Both the position numbers and the translations under genes were made by a program. A DNA stretch of 64,000 nucleotides, taken from positions 1-64,000 of the forward strand of contig RXJR01000038.1 in NCBI GenBank assembly GCA_003963305.1. The letters run 5' to 3'. The notes under the pieces are model-generated. The model worked only from the letters and a program-made list of their open reading frames with translations, ran no database searches and had not been told where the DNA came from. The DNA is from Candidatus Melainabacteria bacterium (lineage in GTDB: Bacteria > Cyanobacteriota > Vampirovibrionia > Obscuribacterales > Obscuribacteraceae). Shown one piece after another: positions 1 to 8,043 of this stretch. Each line of letters begins with the position of its first letter. Position 1 is the stretch's first letter.

Positions 1-753
1 CTGCCGCAAAAAGCCATAGCTGGTCAACACATCACAGCATCGGTACTGGACGCGAACCGTACTGGTGAAAGCGGCATAGAGCTTGGTTTTAACGGCGTCA
101 GACTGTCCACTGATGCGTCCGGGAAGGTAACATTTATGGTGCCGGAGGATGCTGTGCCTGGCAATTCTCTCTCAGTGGCTATGGTGGGCAATTCACAAGC
201 GCGACCGGTGCAAGTAGAGGTGCTGCAGCCGTTGTCCACTTCCTCGCAACAAGAACCTCCAAGCATCGAACGAGCATCGAATATGGTATCAAGCAATGGA
301 ACCGTTGTTCTCGACGGCCATAACTTTGACGGTATCGCAGACCACAATCAGGTCATGATTGATGAGACCACCGAATGCAAAGTAACTGCCGCTTCTCCAG
401 TGCAGTTGAAGGCAACAGTTCCTACAACAGTAGCGCCAGGTATCCACTTCGCGACAGTCCACTTGAGAGGAACGAAAAGCAATCCGGGGCGTTTCGATCT
501 CGTCACCGCAGAGGTCCGTCCCGACAAGAAGGAAGCCGACAAGGAGCAAGAGACCACCCTGACCGTAAAAGTGTTAGGCACCACTAATCAAGTTCAGGTA
601 CGCCTGACCAATCAGACTCCGGATGTAATTAAGATTTCCAAAGGAAACGACCTGCATTTGACCACCTCCGGCGGCGATGACAACTCCGCAAATGTGGAGG
701 TGCAGCGTCTGCGCAAAGGTTCGTATCGTGTGGACGCAGTTATAGAGCAGTAG
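1..753 (+). CDS. IPT/TIG-like hypothetical protein, 5'-truncated
   Basis: The reading frame is open from the first base of the window and stops at TAG 751-753, so the N-terminus lies outside; about 250 residues are visible. The middle part (VSSNGTVVLDGHNF, followed by a DETTECKV segment and a VAPGIHFATVHL segment) resembles an IPT/TIG immunoglobulin-like domain, a fold common in extracytoplasmic proteins. The C-terminal 80 residues are charged and recognised as nothing in particular. No signal peptide can be judged because the start is missing. It is followed 61 bases later by a membrane-anchored protein on the same strand and may share its transcript. Function unknown; the domain call is a resemblance only. 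Confidence 0.65.
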   Translation: MPQKAIAGQHITASVLDANRTGESGIELGFNGVRLSTDASGKVTFMVPEDAVPGNSLSVAMVGNSQARPVQVEVLQPLSTSSQQEPPSIERASNMVSSNGTVVLDGHNFDGIADHNQVMIDETTECKVTAASPVQLKATVPTTVAPGIHFATVHLRGTKSNPGRFDLVTAEVRPDKKEADKEQETTLTVKVLGTTNQVQVRLTNQTPDVIKISKGNDLHLTTSGGDDNSANVEVQRLRKGSYRVDAVIEQ

Positions 754-814
754 GACACTGTTTGTAGTACGATCCCTGGCAGCCAAAAATGGCTTGAGCT
801 GGGTAATAACTGCC

Positions 815-1366
815 GTGACCAAACCATCCAAAACAGAATCAACGCCGACCGACACAGCAAGCGGCAAGTCAAAAGCAGCGAAGACGAAAGAAACGATTTC
901 ATTTTTGTCTACCGCCGTACCTTTACTTGGATTGATAGGGACAGCGTTTGTGTGGGCGGCGGCGAATTTTTACGTCGGAACGGTCGATGTCAAACCAGCC
1001 GATGATTACCAGGAAATCACGATACAGGTTTTCGATCAGAAAGGAGGCGAGAAAGAGTTCCACACGCCGCACTTCTTGATCGAACCAGGCAAATATCACA
1101 TGTCCATCAATCTGGACAAGAAAGGGGCACAGCACGTCGACGCGGAAGTGAAGCTCGGCGCGACTTCTGTGATACGAGTAGCAGCCGCTCCTAAACCCGC
1201 CGAAAGCGACAAAGACACAGACAAGGATGGCCGCAAACACTGGTGGCAAATTTGGAAGAAATCGAACGACAAAACTGAAGCGTCAAAGGAGCCGAGCGCA
1301 ACGGTTGAAAAGCCTGGCGCAAGCAACTCTGATTCGAACCAACAAACCCAAAACACAGAGAAGTAA
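815..1366 (+). CDS. Single-pass membrane protein of unknown function
   Basis: A 183-residue protein if GTG 815 is the start; TTG 794 in the same frame is an alternative. A charged Lys/Thr-rich N-terminus (about 25 residues) precedes one hydrophobic segment (ISFLSTAVPLLGLIGTAFVW), so it is probably anchored in the membrane with a soluble beta-rich region outside. The last 60 residues are Lys/Asp/Ser/Asn-rich and probably disordered. It stops two bases before hemL and lies just downstream of the IPT-like gene, suggesting one operon. No family was recognised. Confidence 0.6.
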   Translation: MTKPSKTESTPTDTASGKSKAAKTKETISFLSTAVPLLGLIGTAFVWAAANFYVGTVDVKPADDYQEITIQVFDQKGGEKEFHTPHFLIEPGKYHMSINLDKKGAQHVDAEVKLGATSVIRVAAAPKPAESDKDTDKDGRKHWWQIWKKSNDKTEASKEPSATVEKPGASNSDSNQQTQNTEK

Positions 1367-1368
1367 TA

Positions 1369-2655
1369 ATGACTGCCAGCGCTAGAAACAGCGACAAAAC
1401 ACTGCTCACCACAAAGTCTGAAGAATTCTCTCGAGAGATCGCAGCAGTGATTCCTGGAGGTAATGACAGTCCCTTCAGAGGGTTCGAAGAAGTGGGCGGG
1501 CACACCATTTTCTTCAACCGAGCCCTGGGTTCGAAACTTTACGACATCGACGGCAACACATACTTCGATTACCTGGGAGCCTGGGGTCCGGCAATACTCG
1601 GACACTGCGTTCCAGAGGTTGTAGCGGCCTGTCAGTCGGCGATCGCACATGGCGCCGTATTTGGTGCGCCACACGAATTAGAACTGGAGATGGCGAAACT
1701 GGTCATCGATACCATTCCATCAATCGAAAAAGTCCGATTTGTCAATTCCGGAACCGAAGCGGTAATGAGTGCGGTTCGCCTTGCCAGAGGCTTCACAAAG
1801 AAAGACAAAATCGTCATGTTCGAGGGCGGATATCACGGACATAGCGACGCAACTCTGTGCTCTCAAGGTCACCAGTCTAGTGCTGGAGTGCCGTCATCAA
1901 CTGCACAGGAAACACTGCTGGCTACATTCAATGATTTTGAATCGGTGCGGCAGGTGTTCGCAAAGCATCGCGGTGAGCTCGCAGCCTTAGTTGTAGAACC
2001 TGTATGCGGCTCAATGGGTGTGATTCCCCCAAACCCGGGCTTCCTCGAAAAAGTTGATCGATTATGCAAGCAAGAAGGCATACTCTTCATTTGCGATGAG
2101 GTTCTAACCGGTCTGCGCGTAGCCCGCGGCGGAGCGCAGTCGCTTTACGAAATCAAACCGGATCTCACCTGCCTTGGAAAAGCTCTGGGCGGCGGAATGC
2201 CCATTGGCGCCTACGGCGGCTCCGCAGAGATAATGGAGCAGTTGCTTCCAAATGGCGATGTCTACCAGGCTGGTACGTTTTCGGGCAATCCTGTCACCAT
2301 GGCCGGTGGCATAGCAACTTTAAAATTACTGGCTGATCCTCTCGTGTATAAAACCCTGGAATCACGCACGGCACAACTTTTCGAAGGATTACAGAATCAC
2401 ATAAACAGGAAGTCGCTACCGATACAGTTGCAACGGGTCGGCTCGATGTTCGGCATCATATTCGCAGCAAAACCAGTGAGAAATTGGCAAGATCACCTGA
2501 GCATAGACGCCAGGGCGTTCGCTCAGTTCTTTCACAAAGTGTTATCACAAGGGGTGTATCTGCCCCCATCATCAGTAGACGCAGCATGCGTCTCTGCCGC
2601 ACACTCGGAAGATGACATCGAAGAAACCGTTCGAATAATGTGCGCGCAACTGTAA
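1369..2655 (+). CDS. hemL: Glutamate-1-semialdehyde 2,1-aminomutase
   Basis: PLP enzyme that moves the amino group of glutamate-1-semialdehyde to make 5-aminolevulinate, the last step of the C5 route to tetrapyrroles. The 428-residue length is normal. Seen in the sequence: the N-terminal VIPGGNDSPFRGF region typical of HemL, the SGTEA phosphate-binding turn (about 127-131), the GYHGHSD segment, the DEV aspartate (about 243) and the Schiff-base Lys271 in LGKALGGGMPIGAYGG. The C-terminal GVYLPPSSVDAACVSAAHSEDD block matches HemL rather than other class III aminotransferases. It begins two bases after the preceding membrane protein gene and is followed by a palindromic repeat array. Tetrapyrrole supply fits the two cobalamin enzymes elsewhere in the window. 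Confidence 0.87.
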   Translation: MTASARNSDKTLLTTKSEEFSREIAAVIPGGNDSPFRGFEEVGGHTIFFNRALGSKLYDIDGNTYFDYLGAWGPAILGHCVPEVVAACQSAIAHGAVFGAPHELELEMAKLVIDTIPSIEKVRFVNSGTEAVMSAVRLARGFTKKDKIVMFEGGYHGHSDATLCSQGHQSSAGVPSSTAQETLLATFNDFESVRQVFAKHRGELAALVVEPVCGSMGVIPPNPGFLEKVDRLCKQEGILFICDEVLTGLRVARGGAQSLYEIKPDLTCLGKALGGGMPIGAYGGSAEIMEQLLPNGDVYQAGTFSGNPVTMAGGIATLKLLADPLVYKTLESRTAQLFEGLQNHINRKSLPIQLQRVGSMFGIIFAAKPVRNWQDHLSIDARAFAQFFHKVLSQGVYLPPSSVDAACVSAAHSEDDIEETVRIMCAQL

Positions 2656-2663
2656 GGATTGCA

Positions 2664-2832
2664 TGCCCGCGGTCGGTTAGGAGTGCGGTGCCCGCGAGAC
2701 GCGGGCGCTCCATCAGGACTACGATGCCCGCGAGACGCGGGCGCTCCATCAGGACTACGATGCCCGCGAGACGCGGGCGCTCCATTAGGACTACGGTGCC
2801 CGCGGGACGCGGGCGCTCCATTAGGACAAGGA
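2664..2832. repeat. Tandem palindromic repeat array, 36-bp unit
   Basis: Four consecutive 36-bp units start at 2689, 2725, 2761 and 2797, preceded by a degenerate partial copy at 2664-2688. Each unit holds an inverted repeat, GCCCGCG-AGA-CGCGGGC (GGA spacer in the last unit), followed by GCTCCAT and a variable linker. The array lies between the hemL stop and the convergent 2838-3161 gene. It can be translated on both strands as an RRGRS-type repeat, but this looks incidental. The hairpins could end transcription or protect mRNA 3' ends. A related element occurs at 36737-36827. Confidence 0.9.
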
Positions 2833-2837
2833 TGGGG

Positions 2838-3161
2838 CTAGCGGATTGGCAGGAATCGTCCGATTGCGGACATCAGTTTCGCAACGGCGCCCTGGTCTAC
2901 TGTCTCGCCGGCGACACGAAGCCTTTCATACTTGTCGACGAGCTTGCGAAATTCGGCATCACGCTTGCTGAACTGCGCATTCAGTTCATGGTAGCTGAGA
3001 CTGATTGCCACATATTCCTCATGACGCTTGGTGTAAAGTCGGTCGAACGAGTTCATCAAATGAGCCAACGCCTCAGCGTCCAGCAGTCCTTTGTTGGTGT
3101 AGGTCTGCAGCATCTGTTCTGCTTGAGTGAACAAGCCTTCTTCGGTTAGCAATTCGCCCAT
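2838..3161 (-). CDS. Small coiled-coil protein in glycan cluster
   Basis: A 107-residue helical, charged protein with no signal peptide or membrane segment and no recognised domain. It is rich in Leu, Glu and Lys, with runs such as SKRDAEFRKLVDKYERL that suggest a coiled coil. Its ATG overlaps the TAA stop of the upstream glycosyltransferase gene by one base (TAATG), so the two are probably translationally coupled. That coupling suggests a job with the glycosyltransferase, for example as a scaffold, but this is inference. Confidence 0.7.
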   Translation of the reverse strand: MGELLTEEGLFTQAEQMLQTYTNKGLLDAEALAHLMNSFDRLYTKRHEEYVAISLSYHELNAQFSKRDAEFRKLVDKYERLRVAGETVDQGAVAKLMSAIGRFLPIR

Positions 3162-4033
3162 TATAGTTGCCCCACTGTTACTTCAGTCCGTAATGCATCA
3201 TGCTCCAGGTCTTGATAGTAGCTCATCACATTTGCAAGACCACGTTTCAAACGTGCGTCGTCAGCAGAGAGTCGTTGCAAGTCTCGGCTGAGTCGCACTC
3301 TAGCCACAGCCAATTCTTGAACACGCACTTTCTGCAATGACAAAATCTGAGGTAAATACTGTTTGTACAAATTGAGATTGCGCTGAACCAGAGCCGAGTA
3401 GCGATCTTCAAGAACGGAAGGTTCTGCGCTGGCGGAGTTCTCTCTGCGGAAATAAAGCGGCTGCTTGATCTGCTTGAAGTTGAAACCCTTTTGCAGCGCA
3501 TCCAACAAGAATTGACGCTCCTGGTCGCTGTCCAGATTTTCGCGATAACCCTCTACAGCATCAAACACGCTTCTCTTATAGATGAAGGTATTACATACGG
3601 TGCTGCGGCTGAGAATTTGAGGGATCTCGAGTTCCGGATAAACAATGGCATCGGCGCCGCCAAAAATGCGAATTGCGGTGCAAACTCCGTCATCATTGCT
3701 GTCGAGCAGATACTTGACTGTCTCGCTCACATACTGTGGCGCCAGGAGGTCTGCCGCATCAAGGGTCAAAATATACTCACCAGACGAGCGTACGATACCC
3801 GCATTACGGGCAACAGAACTGCCCTTTCTCGACTCCAATTTGAAAACGAGCAACTTCGGATGACGAAGCCCTCGCAACAACTGAATGGCGCTCACCCCGG
3901 GCGAACAATCATCAACAACAATGATCTCGACATTCGCGTAAGTCTGCGCGATCACGCTTTCAACAGCGTCGCGCAAAAACTCCGGCTGATCAAAGTAAGG
4001 AATAACAACCGAAACAGTAGGTTGTGCAGTCAT
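3161..4033 (-). CDS. Family 2 glycosyltransferase
   Basis: Cytoplasmic GT-A fold glycosyltransferase of 290 residues. The N-terminus SVVIPYFDQPEFLRDAVESV, the nucleotide-binding EIIVVDDCSPG block and the LTLDAADLLAP segment near residue 100 (the DxD-like site) are typical of GT2 enzymes using NDP-sugars. The last 80 residues are helical and rich in Arg/Leu and probably form an extension. GAGG stands six bases before ATG 4033. It overlaps the downstream coiled-coil gene by one base and follows a second glycosyltransferase by 13 bases. Donor and acceptor cannot be read from sequence; cell-surface glycan synthesis is likely. Confidence 0.85.
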   Translation of the reverse strand: MTAQPTVSVVIPYFDQPEFLRDAVESVIAQTYANVEIIVVDDCSPGVSAIQLLRGLRHPKLLVFKLESRKGSSVARNAGIVRSSGEYILTLDAADLLAPQYVSETVKYLLDSNDDGVCTAIRIFGGADAIVYPELEIPQILSRSTVCNTFIYKRSVFDAVEGYRENLDSDQERQFLLDALQKGFNFKQIKQPLYFRRENSASAEPSVLEDRYSALVQRNLNLYKQYLPQILSLQKVRVQELAVARVRLSRDLQRLSADDARLKRGLANVMSYYQDLEHDALRTEVTVGQL

Positions 4034-4046
4034 GTGTCACCTCAAT

Positions 4047-4775
4047 CTAAAACGTCGAACGCATTTTGAAGAGATCTGAGAACGTTTCCCAAATCACGGA
4101 GAACTTGCCTCCAGATGCGCCTTGCGATAATCGTGGAAGATGGTCTATCGGAATCTCAACTACCTTAAAGCCGGCCCGCTCCGCTCGAATGCAGAGTTCA
4201 GCATCAACAAAAGGTGTGTGTGATCTCAGAATGACTTTGTCCAAAATCGATCTACGAAACAGCTTTATTGAATTCACATCAGTATGACGGTGACCGTAGA
4301 GAAAGCGCAAGAGAGTGTTGTAGATATGCGATTGGAATTTACGACGAGCCGGGTCGTTTCTTTTTACTCTTAAACCGATTACAAAATCATTTTTCTCAAG
4401 CCCTTTGGCCATTGCAAGGAGCTCTTTAGGAGCGTACTGATAGTCACCGGGCAGGGAAAAGATCAGATCTTTGCTGCCGGAGAGATATAGCTCTCGAATA
4501 GTCGCTCCGAAGCCTTTATTGACTTTATGATTAAGCACTTTTATACGACGGTTTCTGCTGGCAGCACCGTCGACAATAGCCTGTGTGTTATCTGTACTGC
4601 CGTCGTTGATGACAATAATTTCGTAATCGCGACAGACCTCGCGCAGTAAAGCGTCGGAATCTTCAATCAGGCGCCCAATCGTAGTTTCATCGTTGTATGC
4701 AGGTATCACCAGTGATACCGAAGTAAGCAGCCGGGCAACCGAAGATGAATATTTGAGCAAAGCAGATCTTGCCAT
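4047..4775 (-). CDS. Family 2 glycosyltransferase, dolichol-phosphate mannosyltransferase-like
   Basis: A 242-residue GT2 enzyme. SLVIPAYNDETTIGRLIEDSD and EIIVINDGSTDNTQAIV mark the GT-A nucleotide-binding half. The position of the usual metal-binding DAD motif reads LPGDYQYAPKEL, a variant seen in polyprenyl-phosphate sugar transferases. There are no C-terminal membrane helices, as in the shorter DPM1-type proteins. It probably loads a sugar onto a lipid carrier or glycan. It lies between the DegT aminotransferase and a second GT2 gene on the same strand, as one transcriptional unit. Confidence 0.82.
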   Translation of the reverse strand: MARSALLKYSSSVARLLTSVSLVIPAYNDETTIGRLIEDSDALLREVCRDYEIIVINDGSTDNTQAIVDGAASRNRRIKVLNHKVNKGFGATIRELYLSGSKDLIFSLPGDYQYAPKELLAMAKGLEKNDFVIGLRVKRNDPARRKFQSHIYNTLLRFLYGHRHTDVNSIKLFRRSILDKVILRSHTPFVDAELCIRAERAGFKVVEIPIDHLPRLSQGASGGKFSVIWETFSDLFKMRSTF

Positions 4776-4822
4776 GGTTTTTTCCGTTTGTCTCTGCTAG
4801 CAGCGCGGTCGGAACCGTTCCA

Positions 4823-5974
4823 CTATCTCGCTTGTGTGGCTCGCTCTAACTGAACGCCAGCGGCAGCAGTTGAGGGTTGAGCGCAAAAATCACGAATGCC
4901 CTTGATCACTTCATCAATTTGTTCGTCGGTCAGTTCGGGGAACATCGGCAAGCTCAGAATTCTCTTCGCCAACCGTTCGGTAACAGGAAGGTCACCAGGT
5001 TTATAACCTAAATAGCTGTAGGCTTTCTGCGTATGTGCAGGAATCGGATAGTGAATCAGACACTGGATGCCACGATCCAGCAGATAAGATTGCAAGTCGT
5101 CTCGATGAGGCGTCTGAATAACGTACAAATGATATACGTGTGTGCTGTCGCTGTTTTCAGCAGGGGTCACAACCACGTCTTTCAGGGCGTCTGTGTACCG
5201 TTTTGCGATTTCACGACGACGATCATTCCATTCCAGAACAAATGGTATTTGTGCTGAAAGAATGGCAGCTTGCATCTCGTCAAGACGGCTGTTGATACCG
5301 ACTATGTCGTGATGGTAGCGCTTCGACTGTCCGTAATTTCGCAACATGACGAGTCGATCGAAGTTTTCGCGCGATTTCGTCGAGACAGCGCCGCCGTCGC
5401 CGAACGCACCGAGATTTTTGCTGGGATAGAAGCTGAAAGCTCCAAAATCGCCTATTGTGCCGGCGATCTTACCTTTGTAGGTGGCACCTGTAGCCTGCGC
5501 CACATCTTCGACGACGACTAGCTTGTGCTTGGCAGCAATCGTCATGATGGCGTCCATATCGACGACCTGACCATAGAGATGCACAGGAATAATCGCTTTC
5601 GTTTTAGCGGTTATCTTGGATTCAGCGTCAGCGACGTCCATAACATAGGAAGCTGGGTCCAGATCAACGAACACGGGCGTTGCACCTGTCATCGAAATCG
5701 CGGATATCGTTGGTACAGCAGTGTGGGCGACTACGAGTACCTCATCACCAGGGCCCACGTCGCATGCGGCCAACGCAAGATAAATCGCCTCAGTACCCGA
5801 CGCGCAGCCTGCCACGTAGCCGCTGCCTAAGAATTCTTCAAAGTCTTTCTCAAAACGCTCCAGCTCAGGTCCGAGAATATAGTGACCACTCTCCAGAACG
5901 CGCTGAACTGCCTTATCAATCTGGGGCCTGTACGCCTGATAGTGGGTCTTCAAATCACCGAAAGGGACTTTCAC
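4823..5974 (-). CDS. DegT/DnrJ/EryC1/StrS sugar aminotransferase
   Basis: PLP enzyme of about 383 residues that probably transaminates a keto-sugar nucleotide for surface glycan assembly. The Schiff-base lysine lies in FGAFSFYPSKNLGAFGDGGAV (about residue 183). The N-terminal VPFGDLKTHY and the ASGTEAIYLAL phosphate-binding turn are typical of the family. GTG 5974 is preferred over GTG 5980 because GAGG lies five bases upstream of it and it gives the family-like start MKVPFGDL. It heads the minus-strand glycan operon, opposite the SDR at 6206. The exact sugar cannot be assigned. Confidence 0.85.
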   Translation of the reverse strand: MKVPFGDLKTHYQAYRPQIDKAVQRVLESGHYILGPELERFEKDFEEFLGSGYVAGCASGTEAIYLALAACDVGPGDEVLVVAHTAVPTISAISMTGATPVFVDLDPASYVMDVADAESKITAKTKAIIPVHLYGQVVDMDAIMTIAAKHKLVVVEDVAQATGATYKGKIAGTIGDFGAFSFYPSKNLGAFGDGGAVSTKSRENFDRLVMLRNYGQSKRYHHDIVGINSRLDEMQAAILSAQIPFVLEWNDRRREIAKRYTDALKDVVVTPAENSDSTHVYHLYVIQTPHRDDLQSYLLDRGIQCLIHYPIPAHTQKAYSYLGYKPGDLPVTERLAKRILSLPMFPELTDEQIDEVIKGIRDFCAQPSTAAAGVQLERATQAR

Positions 5975-6205
5975 TGGCACCTCGCCTTTACATTAACAAT
6001 CCAGAACATACTAGAAGAAAAGAGCTGACTGCGGATTAAGAGCGCTTTAGCATCCAGGCAGGCGCCCAACCAGTTCGGTTTCAAGCTCGTTAGATTTCTC
6101 AATAGCACGCCAAGAGCCATGGTAAGATTTGGCTTCTTCTCGTCGGGAATCAGCCAGGCGACTATGTTTTTGACGTCCCCAGGTAAGCACAATTTAATTT
6201 AGACA

Positions 6206-7252
6206 ATGATCAATCAAGCGTTCAACGGAAAATCGGTTCTCATTACAGGTGGAATGGGCTTCATTGGCTCGAACCTGGCCATCCGCCTGGCCGAAGCAGG
6301 GGCGAAAGTAACCGTACTAGACGCAATGATCCCGGATTACGGCGGCAATGAATTCAACATTGCACCGGTGAAGGATCTCATCACTGTTAACTATTGCGAT
6401 ATCAGAGACGATTCTGCAGTTTCATATCTGGTCAAAAACAAAGACTACATTTTCCATCTGGCCGGGCAAGTCTGCCACCTCATGAGCCTCTCCAATCCGT
6501 TTCCAGATATCGACATGAATATCACCGGCACGGCTGTGGTCATGGAAGCTTGCCGAAAAAACAATCCCGATGCCATCGTCGTCTATACAGGCACTCGCGG
6601 TCAGTACGGTCCATCTGTGTCACTGCCTGTGAACGAAGAAGCACCGACAAATCCAAAAGGCATCTACGAAATCTCGAATTTGACTGCAGAAAAAATCATT
6701 CACGTTTATCACGATGTACACGGCATTCGTTCTGTTTTACTGCGTCTGAGCAACATCTACGGACCGCGCTCACAAATGAAACACTCGCGCTTCGGCGTCT
6801 GTAACTGGTTTGTACGTTTGGCTATGGATGAATCTCCAATTCAAGTCTTCGGCGACGGCAGTATCTTGCGCGATTTCTGCTATGTGGATGACTGCGTTGA
6901 TGCAATCTTGCGTGCGGCCATTACAGAAAGTGCCTTTGGCGAAATTTTCAATGTCGGCTCAGATATTCCAGTCAGCTTCCTTGAACTGGTGAAGACAATT
7001 GTCGAGGTAGGGCAGCAGGGTTCATGGGAGTTTGCTGAGTTCTCAGCTGAAAGAAAAGCTCAAGAGCCAGGCGATTTCTATTCAGATGTAAGCAAGATAG
7101 CGAAATTCACAGGTTGGAAGCCAACCACAGATTTGAAAACAGGTCTGGCTCAGACATTCGACTACTACCGCAAATATCGCGAACACTACTGGACACCAAC
7201 TGCAAAGACTTCAGTCACCACCAAACCGCAGCCGGCAACAGCCAAACTCTGA
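6206..7252 (+). CDS. Extended SDR family NAD-dependent epimerase/dehydratase, atypical active site
   Basis: A 348-residue extended short-chain dehydrogenase of the nucleotide-sugar epimerase/dehydratase type. The Rossmann motif is VLITGGMGFIGSNLAIRL (11-28), FHLAGQV follows at about 83, and RLSNIYGP and FGDGSILRDFCYVDD match sugar-nucleotide binding regions. The catalytic YxxxK normally found here reads YEISN (Tyr154, Asn158), so the lysine is absent at its usual place; Lys163 is five residues further on. It is divergent from the DegT aminotransferase gene and probably acts on the same glycan. The substrate is unknown. Confidence 0.8.
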   Translation: MINQAFNGKSVLITGGMGFIGSNLAIRLAEAGAKVTVLDAMIPDYGGNEFNIAPVKDLITVNYCDIRDDSAVSYLVKNKDYIFHLAGQVCHLMSLSNPFPDIDMNITGTAVVMEACRKNNPDAIVVYTGTRGQYGPSVSLPVNEEAPTNPKGIYEISNLTAEKIIHVYHDVHGIRSVLLRLSNIYGPRSQMKHSRFGVCNWFVRLAMDESPIQVFGDGSILRDFCYVDDCVDAILRAAITESAFGEIFNVGSDIPVSFLELVKTIVEVGQQGSWEFAEFSAERKAQEPGDFYSDVSKIAKFTGWKPTTDLKTGLAQTFDYYRKYREHYWTPTAKTSVTTKPQPATAKL

Positions 7253-7341
7253 TTTTGTGACAGTCAGATCACAGGAGCGCCGTTGCGGAATCGCTTGCGG
7301 TTGCAATCTGTTAGCATAGCGGGAAGATCGCCCGAGGCCTC

Positions 7342-7956
7342 ATGATGACTACGAAAGTCGGTTCTAAGCAGGAAACCCGCACGGCCCTGATTGAAAAAGG
7401 TTTGGATATTATGCTCGTGAAGGGCTACACCAACACCGGCATTCAAGAGATTCTCAGCGCTCTGTCTATTCCAAAAGGTTCTTTCTATCACCACTTCGAA
7501 AGCAAAGAAAACTTTGCAGTTGAAATCATTCGCTATTACGACCATTTTCAGACGGCTGCTCTAAGCGCGATTCTAGGTGACTCCAGCCGCTCGCCCCTGG
7601 AAAGACTGCGTTTCTACTGCCAAACGTATCGCTCAAAATTGAATGCGCAGGAATGCAAAAGAGGCTGCTTGATTGGAAACCTCAGTCAGGAAATGTCTGA
7701 TCAAAGCGAGATCTTGCGCCATGAATTGAGCACAGTAATGCGCAGATGGCGCGATCGATTTGCAGAATGCATTGCAGAAGGTCAGGGCACAGGTGAGATA
7801 AGCAGCCTGCGCTCTGCTGATTCACTGGCTGAGATTTTTCAATCTGCCTGGTCTGGTGCGGTTATGCGAGCAAAGGTATTGCGAGATCCGGAATCCATCG
7901 ACAATTTTATGGATATCGTATTTGACGACATTTTGAAGGCGAAAGCCAGCGCCTGA
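7342..7956 (+). CDS. TetR/AcrR family transcriptional regulator
   Basis: A 204-residue TetR-type repressor. The N-terminal helix-turn-helix covers about residues 30-52 (GIQEILSALSIPKGSFYHHF). The ligand-binding half contains KRGCLIGNLSQEM, like the cysteine-bearing NemR/AcuR-type subgroup that often senses electrophiles or small acids. ATG 7342 and ATG 7345 are both possible, with CGAGG just upstream. No obvious target operon adjoins it: upstream is an SDR gene and downstream is a convergent SUFU gene. The ligand is unknown. Confidence 0.85.
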   Translation: MMTTKVGSKQETRTALIEKGLDIMLVKGYTNTGIQEILSALSIPKGSFYHHFESKENFAVEIIRYYDHFQTAALSAILGDSSRSPLERLRFYCQTYRSKLNAQECKRGCLIGNLSQEMSDQSEILRHELSTVMRRWRDRFAECIAEGQGTGEISSLRSADSLAEIFQSAWSGAVMRAKVLRDPESIDNFMDIVFDDILKAKASA

Positions 7957-8043
7957 GCCAAAGCCAAGACGAGAGCCGGAGCCAATAACGGAGCCATCGC
8001 CCACGCCTGAGACAAAGCCAGAGCCTGACCAGAGGACGCTTAC

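Noticed and set aside
2640-3149. Plus-strand reading frame of 169 residues starting with RRGRS repeats, and the opposite 2456-2821 frame
   Set aside because: Both only translate the palindromic DNA repeat and then run antisense to a well-supported gene; no ribosome binding site.
5971-6192. 73-residue minus-strand frame between the DegT and SDR genes
   Set aside because: Overlaps the DegT start region and lacks a ribosome site; more likely promoter sequence.
7957-8043. GAGCC-rich short repeats after the TetR gene
   Set aside because: Units are irregular and too few to call a repeat family.
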